DNA from: Streptococcus sp. VT 162
GTDB taxonomy: Bacteria > Bacillota > Bacilli > Lactobacillales > Streptococcaceae
Reading direction: 5' to 3'
Length of the DNA: 64,000 bases
Assembly: GCA_000688775.2 (NCBI GenBank)
Contig: CP007628.2
Coordinates: 682,001-746,000, forward strand
Below the pieces are notes generated by a model. The model ran no database searches. It was given only the letters and a program-made list of their open reading frames with translations, and was not told where the DNA came from. Shown one piece after another: positions 57,965 through 64,000 of this stretch (positions are counted from its first letter, which is position 1; each line of letters opens with the position of its first letter). The position numbers were made by a program, and so were the translations under genes.

Positions 57965-59689
57965 ATGAAACACTTACTATCTTACTTCAAACCCTACATC
58001 AATGAGTCGATTATAGCACCCTTGTTCAAGCTACTAGAAGCTGTTTTTGAGCTCTTGGTTCCCATGGTGATTGCTGGGATTGTTGACCAGTCCTTGCCTC
58101 AGAGAGATCAAGGCCATCTCTGGATGCAGATTGGCCTGCTCCTTATCTTTGCAGTGATTGGCGTTTTAGTGGCCTTGGTAGCTCAGTTTTACTCAGCCAA
58201 GGCAGCGGTAGGTTTTGCCAAGGAATTGACAAACGACCTCTATCGTCATATTCTTTCTTTGCCTAAGGACAGCAGAGACCGTTTGACAACTTCTAGCTTG
58301 GTGACCCGCTTGACTTCTGATACCTACCAGATACAGACTGGGATCAATCAATTCCTGCGCCTCTTTTTGCGAGCGCCTATTATTGTTTTTGGGGCTATCT
58401 TTATGGCCTATCGCATCTCAGCTGAGCTGACTTTTTGGTTTTTGGTCATGGTTGGTTTTTTGACAATCGTCATTGTCGGTCTCTCTCGACTGGTCAATCC
58501 TCTCTACAGTAGTCTCAGAAAGAAAACGGACCAACTGGTTCAGGAAACGCGTCAGCAATTACAAGGCATGCGAGTTATTCGTGCCTTTGGGCAAGAAAAA
58601 CGAGAATTACAGATTTTTCAAACCCTTAACCAAGTTTATGCTAGATTGCAAGAAAAGACGGGTTTCTGGTCTAGTTTGTTAACACCTCTGACTTATCTGA
58701 TTGTCAATGGAACCCTTCTCGTCATCATCGGGCAGGGCTATATTTCAATTCAAGGAGGTTTACTCAGTCAAGGTGCTCTTATTGCCCTTATCAACTACCT
58801 CTTGCAAATTTTGGTGGAATTGGTTAAGCTAGCTATGCTGATCAATTCTCTCAATCAGTCCTATATCTCAGCCAAGCGAATTGAGGAAGTTTTTACCGAA
58901 GCTCCAGAGGATATCCATTCAGAGTTAGAACAAAAGCAAGCTACCGGTGATCGGATTTTGCAAGTCAAAGAATTAACCTTTACCTATCCTGATGCGGCCC
59001 AGCCTTCTCTGAGAAACATTTCCTTTGATATGAATCAAGGGCAGATCCTTGGTATAATCGGGGGAACTGGTTCAGGTAAATCAAGCTTGGTGCAAGTCTT
59101 ACTTGGTCTTTATCCGGCAGACAAGGGAAGTATTGACCTTTATCGAAATGGACGTAGTCCTCGTAATCTTGAGCAATGGCGGTCTTGGATTGCCTATGTG
59201 CCTCAAAAAGTCGAACTTTTTAAGGGAACTATTCGTTCCAACTTGACTCTGGGTTTCAATCAAGAAGTATCTGACCAAGAACTCTGGCAGGCCTTGGAGA
59301 TTGCGCAAGCTAAGGATTTTGTCAGTGAAAAGGAAGGACTCTTGGATGCCCTGGTTGAGGCTGGAGGTCGAAATTTCTCAGGTGGACAAAAACAAAGGCT
59401 GTCTATCGCACGTGCAGTCTTGCGCCAAGCTCCATTTCTCATCTTAGATGATGCGACCTCGGCCCTCGACACCATTACCGAGTCCAATCTCTTGAAAGCT
59501 ATCCGAGAGAATTTGCCAAACACGAGTTTAATCTTGATTTCTCAACGGACTTCGACACTTCGTATGGCTGACCAGATTCTCCTCTTGGAAAAAGGTGAGT
59601 TACTAGCTGTTGGCAAGCACGATGACTTGATGAAGACTAGCCAAGTCTATCGCGAAATCAATGCATCCCAACATGGAAAGGAGGACTAG
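57965..59689 (+). CDS. ABC exporter half-transporter, degenerate ATP-site subunit
   Basis: The product is 574 aa: six membrane helices (about 1-310), then an ATPase. Walker A GGTGSGKSS and signature FSGGQKQR are normal, but Walker B reads LILDDATSALD (Asp for catalytic Glu) and the switch His is Gln (ISQRTSTL). These are hallmarks of the inactive-site subunit in heterodimeric exporters such as TM287/288 and LmrCD. Its partner overlaps the end at 59691. Confidence 0.93.
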   Translation: MKHLLSYFKPYINESIIAPLFKLLEAVFELLVPMVIAGIVDQSLPQRDQGHLWMQIGLLLIFAVIGVLVALVAQFYSAKAAVGFAKELTNDLYRHILSLPKDSRDRLTTSSLVTRLTSDTYQIQTGINQFLRLFLRAPIIVFGAIFMAYRISAELTFWFLVMVGFLTIVIVGLSRLVNPLYSSLRKKTDQLVQETRQQLQGMRVIRAFGQEKRELQIFQTLNQVYARLQEKTGFWSSLLTPLTYLIVNGTLLVIIGQGYISIQGGLLSQGALIALINYLLQILVELVKLAMLINSLNQSYISAKRIEEVFTEAPEDIHSELEQKQATGDRILQVKELTFTYPDAAQPSLRNISFDMNQGQILGIIGGTGSGKSSLVQVLLGLYPADKGSIDLYRNGRSPRNLEQWRSWIAYVPQKVELFKGTIRSNLTLGFNQEVSDQELWQALEIAQAKDFVSEKEGLLDALVEAGGRNFSGGQKQRLSIARAVLRQAPFLILDDATSALDTITESNLLKAIRENLPNTSLILISQRTSTLRMADQILLLEKGELLAVGKHDDLMKTSQVYREINASQHGKED

Positions 59690-59690
59690 C

Positions 59691-61439
59691 ATGAAACGAC
59701 AAACTGCAAACCAGACGCTCAAACGTTTGGCCATAGATTTAGCAAACCATCCTTTCCTCCTTTTCCTTGCCTTTCTAGGAACTATTGCCCAAGTTGGCTT
59801 ATCAATTTACCTACCTATTCTGATTGGACAGGTCATTGACCAAGTTCTAGTGGCTGGTTCATCACCAGTTTTTTGGCAGATTTTCATTCAGATGATATTG
59901 GTAGTCATAGGAAATACTCTGGTACAATGGGCCAATCCTCTTCTTTATAATCGTCTAATCTTCTCTTATACCAGAGACTTGCGAGAGCGAATTATCCATA
60001 AGCTCCATCGTTTACCGATTGCTTTTGTGAACCGGCAGGGCAGTGGAGAGATGGTTAGTCGTGTGACCACAGACATAGAACAGTTGGCAGCTGGTTTGAC
60101 CATGATTTTCAATCAATTTTTCATTGGTGTTTTGATGATTTTGGTTAGTATTCTAGCCATGCTCCAAATTCACCTCCTCATGACCCTCTTGGTCTTGCTG
60201 TTGACGCCGCTGTCCATGGTGATTTCACGCTTTATTGCCAAACGCTCCTATCATCTCTTCCAGAAGCAAACAGAGACGAGGGGAATTCAGACTCAGTTGA
60301 TTGAAGAGTCGCTTAGCCAGCAGACCATTATCCAGTCCTTCAATGCTCAGACAGAGTTTATCCAAAGACTGCACGAGGCGAATGCCAACTACGCAAGCTA
60401 TTCTCAGTCAGCTATCTTTTATTCCTCAACGGTTAATCCTTCGACTCGCTTTGTCAATGCGCTCATTTATGCTCTTCTAGCTGGAGTAGGAGCTTATCGT
60501 ATCATGATGGGTTCAACCTTGACCATTGGGCGTTTAGTAACTTTTTTGAACTATGTTCAGCAGTATACCAAGCCCTTTAACGATATTTCTTCAGTGCTAG
60601 CTGAGTTGCAAAGTGCTCTCGCTTGCGCAGAGCGCGTCTATGCTGTCTTAGAAAGTCCAGAGGTGGCTGAAACAGGTAAGGAAGTCTTGACCAGTGACCA
60701 AGTTAAGGGAGCCATTTCCTTTAAGCATGTTTCTTTTGGATACCATCCTGAAAGGATCTTGATTAAGGATTTGTCTATCAATATCCCAGCTGGTAGCAAG
60801 GTAGCCATCGTTGGTCCAACAGGTGCTGGTAAGTCAACTCTCATCAATCTCCTCATGCGTTTTTATCCTATTAACTCGGGAGATATCTTGTTAGACGGTC
60901 GTTCTATTTACGATTATACCCGAGCATCATTGAGACAGCAGTTTGGCATGGTGCTCCAAGAAACTTGGCTCAAGCAAGTGACCATTCATGACAATATTGC
61001 CTTTGGAAATCCTGATGCCAGTAGGGAGCAGGTGATTGCTGCTGCAAAGGCAGCCAATGCAGACTTTTTCATCCAACAGTTGCCACAGGGATACGATACC
61101 AAGTTGGAAAATGCAGGAGAATCCCTCTCTGTTGGGCAAGCCCAGCTCTTGACCATTGCCCGAGTCTTTCTAGCTATCCCAAAGATTCTTATCTTAGACG
61201 AGGCAACTTCCTCCATCGATACACGGACAGAAGTGCTAGTTCAGGATGCTTTTGCCAAACTCATGAAGGGGCGCACAAGCTTTATCATTGCTCACCGTTT
61301 GTCAACCATTCAGGATGCGGATTTGATTCTCGTCTTGGTAGATGGTGACATTGTTGAGTATGGGAACCATCATGACCTCATGGCTAGAAAGGGCAAGTAT
61401 TACCAAATGCAAAAAGCAGCAGCTTTTAGCTCTGAATAA
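59691..61439 (+). CDS. ABC exporter half-transporter, catalytic subunit
   Basis: The product is 582 aa from ATG 59691, with AAAGGAGG at 59677-59684 inside the first gene. Six helices precede an ATPase with Walker A GPTGAGKST, Walker B LILDEATSSID and switch His IIAHRLST, all normal; the signature is LSVGQ, not LSGGQ. The degenerate signature faces the degenerate Walker B of the partner, so one composite ATP site is impaired and one is active. Substrate is unknown; drugs, peptides or lipids are possible. Confidence 0.93.
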   Translation: MKRQTANQTLKRLAIDLANHPFLLFLAFLGTIAQVGLSIYLPILIGQVIDQVLVAGSSPVFWQIFIQMILVVIGNTLVQWANPLLYNRLIFSYTRDLRERIIHKLHRLPIAFVNRQGSGEMVSRVTTDIEQLAAGLTMIFNQFFIGVLMILVSILAMLQIHLLMTLLVLLLTPLSMVISRFIAKRSYHLFQKQTETRGIQTQLIEESLSQQTIIQSFNAQTEFIQRLHEANANYASYSQSAIFYSSTVNPSTRFVNALIYALLAGVGAYRIMMGSTLTIGRLVTFLNYVQQYTKPFNDISSVLAELQSALACAERVYAVLESPEVAETGKEVLTSDQVKGAISFKHVSFGYHPERILIKDLSINIPAGSKVAIVGPTGAGKSTLINLLMRFYPINSGDILLDGRSIYDYTRASLRQQFGMVLQETWLKQVTIHDNIAFGNPDASREQVIAAAKAANADFFIQQLPQGYDTKLENAGESLSVGQAQLLTIARVFLAIPKILILDEATSSIDTRTEVLVQDAFAKLMKGRTSFIIAHRLSTIQDADLILVLVDGDIVEYGNHHDLMARKGKYYQMQKAAAFSSE

Positions 61440-61463
61440 TCCTTTCTATTTTGCAATTATTAT

Positions 61464-61496
61464 GGAAAAAAAGTTGCCTTCGGGTGACTTTTTTGT
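61464..61496 (+). terminator. terminator of the ABC exporter operon
   Basis: AAGTTGCC and GGTGACTT (about 61471-61490) pair with two G-U pairs, flanked by A- and T-runs. Its T-run merges with the next promoter. Confidence 0.75.
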
Positions 61497-61502
61497 TACA
61501 AT
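61494..61502 (+). promoter_or_regulatory. extended -10 promoter of the amidohydrolase gene
   Basis: TGT precedes TACAAT (61497-61502), 36 bp before the start codon and directly abutting the upstream terminator. Confidence 0.6.
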
Positions 61503-61537
61503 AGCTAGAAAAATCAGGGTCTTAGAAGGAGAAAACA

Positions 61538-62797
61538 ATGAAAGTCTATCAGCATGTAAATATCGTGACTTGTGACCAAGATTTCCATGTTTATTTGGAT
61601 GGTGTCTTAGCCGTTAAGGACTCTCAAATCGTCTATGTCGGCCAAGAGGAGCCAGATATTTTAGAGCAAGCTGAGCAGATTATAGACTATCAGGGAGCCT
61701 GGATCATGCCTGGTTTGGTCAATTGCCATACCCATTCTGCTATGACAGGTTTGCGAGGGATTCGGGATGATAGCAATCTCCATGAATGGCTCAATGACTA
61801 TATCTGGCCAGCAGAAGCAGGCTTTACTCCTGACATGACTACCAAGTCGGTCAAAGAGGCTCTGACGGAGATGCTCCAGTCAGGGACAACAAGCTTCAAC
61901 GATATGTATAATCCCAATGGTGTGGATATTGAGCAAATTTATCAGGCAGTTAAGGCTTCCAAGATGCGTTGTTATTTCTCACCGACCCTCTTTTCTTCAG
62001 AGGCAGAAACAACTGCTGAGACTATAAGTAGAACACGAGCCATTATAGAGGAAATCTTAGGATATGAAAATCCAAATTTCAAAGTTATGGTAGCCCCACA
62101 TTCTCCCTACAGCTGTAGTAAAGATTTACTGGAAGAAAGCTTAGAAATGGCAAAAGAGCTGAATATTCCTATCCATATTCATGTGGCGGAGACCAAGGAG
62201 GAATCAGGAATTATCCTGAAACGCTATGGCAAACGCCCCCTCGCCTTTCTAGAAGAACTAGGTTACTTAGATCATCCGTCTGTCTTTGCTCACGGGGTCG
62301 AATTAAACGAGAGAGAAATTGAACGCTTGGCAACTTCTCATGTGGCTATCGCCCATAATCCTATTAGTAACCTCAAACTGGCCTCAGGGATCGCTCCAAT
62401 CATCCAACTGCAAAAAGCAGGAGTAGCAGTCGGAATTGCGACTGACTCAGTTGCTTCCAATAACAATCTTGATATGTTTGAGGAAGGACGGACCGCAGCT
62501 CTCTTACAGAAAATGAAGAGTGGAGATGCCAGCCAGTTTCCAATCGAGATAGCCCTTAAGGCACTGACAATCGAAGGAGCTAAGGTTCTAGGAATGGAAA
62601 AGCAGATAGGAAGTCTAGAAGTCGGCAAGCAGGCAGATTTTCTGGTTATTCAACCACAAGGAAAAATCCATCTTCAACCTCAGAAAAATATGCTCTCTCA
62701 TCTGGTTTATGCAGTCAAATCCAGTGATGTTGATGATGTTTATATCGCTGGAGAACAGGTGGTTAAGCAAGGCAAAGTTTTGACAGTAGAGATTTAA
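61538..62797 (+). CDS. mtaD: 5-methylthioadenosine/S-adenosylhomocysteine deaminase family amidohydrolase
   Basis: The product is 419 aa. Metal ligands appear in NCHTHSAMTGLRGI, HVAETKEESGI, HGVELNE and ATDSVASNNNLDMF, the TRZ/ATZ amidohydrolase pattern of MtaD. It probably deaminates adenosyl compounds; a different amino-purine or guanine-type substrate cannot be excluded. It is monocistronic, with GAAGGAG before the start. Confidence 0.85.
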   Translation: MKVYQHVNIVTCDQDFHVYLDGVLAVKDSQIVYVGQEEPDILEQAEQIIDYQGAWIMPGLVNCHTHSAMTGLRGIRDDSNLHEWLNDYIWPAEAGFTPDMTTKSVKEALTEMLQSGTTSFNDMYNPNGVDIEQIYQAVKASKMRCYFSPTLFSSEAETTAETISRTRAIIEEILGYENPNFKVMVAPHSPYSCSKDLLEESLEMAKELNIPIHIHVAETKEESGIILKRYGKRPLAFLEELGYLDHPSVFAHGVELNEREIERLATSHVAIAHNPISNLKLASGIAPIIQLQKAGVAVGIATDSVASNNNLDMFEEGRTAALLQKMKSGDASQFPIEIALKALTIEGAKVLGMEKQIGSLEVGKQADFLVIQPQGKIHLQPQKNMLSHLVYAVKSSDVDDVYIAGEQVVKQGKVLTVEI

Positions 62798-62826
62798 AAA
62801 AATTTCAAAAAAAGTTTGCAAAAATC

Positions 62827-62855
62827 TTGCATTCTTTTTTTGTCTATGCTATACT
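62827..62855 (+). promoter_or_regulatory. promoter of rplJ-rplL
   Basis: TTGCAT (62827-62832), 17-bp spacer, TGC plus TATACT (62850-62855). Confidence 0.85.
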
Positions 62856-62864
62856 TATATACGG

Positions 62865-63010
62865 TTTGAAAAAACTGCCTAAGACAGTAGGGGAGCTCGA
62901 CTCATAAAGATCCTACCGAGGACAAAACGTATCATGTAAAAAGAAGCGTATTGTACTTTCGTGTCTAGGTTTGGGCGCGTTTTTCTTTTGGAAAAATTCC
63001 CCAAGCAAAA
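62865..63010 (+). ncRNA. ribosomal protein L10 leader
   Basis: A transcribed leader of about 170 nt precedes rplJ. It holds the conserved elements of the firmicute L10 leader: ACTGCCTAAGACAGTAGGGG followed by ATCCTACCGAGGACAAAACG, which pairs CTACC/GGTAG-like arms into the kink-turn hairpin bound by the L10-(L12)4 complex, and a later GCGT/GCGC hairpin with a T-run (about 62942-62988). Excess L10 represses its own operon. Confidence 0.85.
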
Positions 63011-63033
63011 TAATTACGGAGGTGAACACACTA

Positions 63034-63534
63034 ATGAGTGAAGCAATTATTGCTAAAAAAGCGGAACTAGTTGACGTAGTAGCTGAAAAAATGAAAGCTG
63101 CTGCATCTATCGTCGTTGTAGACGCTCGTGGTTTGACAGTTGAGCAAGATACAGTTCTTCGTCGTGAGCTTCGTGGAAGCGAAGTTGAGTATAAAGTCAT
63201 TAAAAACTCAATCTTGCGTCGTGCAGCTGAAAAAGCTGGTCTTGAAGATCTTGCATCAGTATTTGTTGGACCATCTGCAGTAGCATTTTCTAACGAAGAT
63301 GTTATCGCACCAGCGAAAATCTTGAACGATTTTGCTAAAAACGCTGAAGCACTTGAAATCAAAGGTGGTGCAATCGAAGGCGCTGTCGCATCTAAAGAAG
63401 AAATCGTTGCTCTTGCAACTCTTCCAAACCGCGAAGGACTTCTTTCTATGCTCCTTTCTGTACTTCAAGCGCCAGTGCGCAACGTTGCTCTTGCAGTCAA
63501 AGCGGTTGCAGACAACAAAGAAGACGCAGCTTAA
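63034..63534 (+). CDS. rplJ: 50S ribosomal protein L10
   Basis: The product is 166 aa from ATG 63034, with GGAGGTG at 63019-63025. It starts [20 protein letters not shown] and includes [13 protein letters not shown] and [13 protein letters not shown], normal L10. It forms the base of the ribosomal stalk and binds L7/L12 dimers. An in-frame extension upstream to 62971 lies in the leader and is not used. Confidence 0.97.
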   Translation: MSEAIIAKKAELVDVVAEKMKAAASIVVVDARGLTVEQDTVLRRELRGSEVEYKVIKNSILRRAAEKAGLEDLASVFVGPSAVAFSNEDVIAPAKILNDFAKNAEALEIKGGAIEGAVASKEEIVALATLPNREGLLSMLLSVLQAPVRNVALAVKAVADNKEDAA

Positions 63535-63540
63535 TCTTAA

Positions 63541-63564
63541 GCTACGCAGCGTAGCCTAGCTACG
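63541..63564 (+). promoter_or_regulatory. alternative hairpins in the rplJ-rplL intergenic region
   Basis: GCTACG (63541-63546), CGTAGC (63550-63555) and GCTACG (63559-63564) occur in a row. The middle arm can pair with either neighbour but not both. This may set mRNA processing or the higher translation of L12 relative to L10. Confidence 0.45.
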
Positions 63565-63608
63565 GAAAAACTATTATAAAATTAAAAACTTATTTGGAGG
63601 AAATAACA

Positions 63609-63977
63609 ATGGCATTGAACATTGAAAACATTATTGCTGAAATTAAAGAAGCTTCAATCCTTGAATTGAACGACCTTGTAAAAGCTATCGAAGAAGAATT
63701 TGGTGTAACTGCAGCTGCTCCTGTAGCTGTTGCTGCAGCTGGTGCTGCTGACGCTGGTGCTGCTAAAGATTCATTTGACGTTGAGTTGACAGCTGCTGGT
63801 GACAAAAAAGTTGGCGTTATCAAAGTTGTACGTGAAATCACAGGTCTTGGACTTAAAGAAGCTAAAGAACTTGTTGATGGTGCACCAGGTGTCATCAAAG
63901 AAGGCGTTCCAACTGCAGAAGCTGAAGAAATCAAAGCTAAATTGGAAGAAGCTGGAGCTTCAGTTACTCTTAAATAA
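63609..63977 (+). CDS. rplL: 50S ribosomal protein L7/L12
   Basis: The product is 122 aa from ATG 63609, with TGGAGGA at 63595-63601. It begins [20 protein letters not shown], has the Ala-rich hinge (about residues 36-55) and the C-terminal factor-binding domain ([20 protein letters not shown]). Four copies form the ribosomal stalk that recruits elongation factors. The window ends 23 bp after its stop, in what looks like the first arm of a terminator. Confidence 0.98.
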   Translation: MALNIENIIAEIKEASILELNDLVKAIEEEFGVTAAAPVAVAAAGAADAGAAKDSFDVELTAAGDKKVGVIKVVREITGLGLKEAKELVDGAPGVIKEGVPTAEAEEIKAKLEEAGASVTLK

Positions 63978-64000
63978 TAGAGCAACTACATTAGTAGCTT

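Noticed and set aside
62913..63362. Minus-strand open frame across the L10 leader and rplJ
   Set aside because: It is antisense to a known leader and ribosomal gene with biased codons; serine/alanine-rich shadow.

Overview
The window is chromosomal DNA from a mitis-group Streptococcus (S. mitis, S. oralis or a close relative of S. pneumoniae). The evidence is a choline-binding protein with phosphorylcholine-esterase architecture, several LicD-type phosphocholine transferases, an LPXTG fibril-type surface protein, a BOX repeat, and a gene order I remember from the pneumococcal chromosome: aro operon, psr, teichoic-acid genes, mecA, hom-thrB, msrAB, two ABC half-transporters, an amidohydrolase, rplJ-rplL. 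Species cannot be fixed from the sequence alone. I see no transposase, prophage, CRISPR array, tRNA or rRNA gene.

Layout. 1-12,100 holds the end of a CshA-like surface protein, a methyltransferase, a peptidase S51-like protein, rpsU, an unrecognised 320-aa protein, the hprK-lgt-DUF948-YtxH operon, hemW with an acyl-ACP thioesterase, a HAD phosphatase and a membrane protein, then spx, UPF0223, an inositol-phosphatase-like protein and rsmF. 12,300-18,200 is the phosphate uptake operon pstS-pstC-pstA-pstB-pstB-phoU and an orphan amino-acid-binding lipoprotein. 18,200-26,100 holds a MocR regulator, acetolactate decarboxylase, a YhfC-type membrane protease, murB and potABCD for polyamine uptake. 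26,100-31,100 has an alanine T-box ahead of a LURP-one-like gene and alaS, then a reverse-strand alpha-amylase.

31,200-41,700 is the aromatic amino acid operon (rlmI-like, aroD, aroE, aroB, aroC, tyrA, ylbF-like, aroA, aroK, pheA), ending in an LCP-family wall ligase gene. 42,000-44,500 is an AT-rich accessory insert: a DUF1310-like membrane protein gene broken by an internal duplication and frameshift, a lipase with a C-terminal helical domain, and two small helical proteins. I read it as a candidate type VII secretion lipase toxin cassette with reversed domain order and partner/immunity genes; it is the most interesting part of the window. 44,600-53,600 is a teichoic-acid cell-surface cluster: LicD, glycosyltransferase, a membrane polymerase fused to a LicD domain, a third LicD, a Pce-like phosphorylcholine esterase, and an opposing flippase. 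53,700-64,000 holds mecA, hom-thrB, a truncated BOX element, msrAB, a heterodimeric ABC exporter, an MTA/SAH deaminase, and the L10 leader with rplJ-rplL.

Regulatory signals are readable throughout: extended -10 promoters, intrinsic terminators, an alanine T-box with a GCU specifier, an L10 leader, a LacI-type operator across the amylase -35, a near-consensus CodY box at hom, and two promoters placed so that hemW and the rlmI-like gene should be leaderless.
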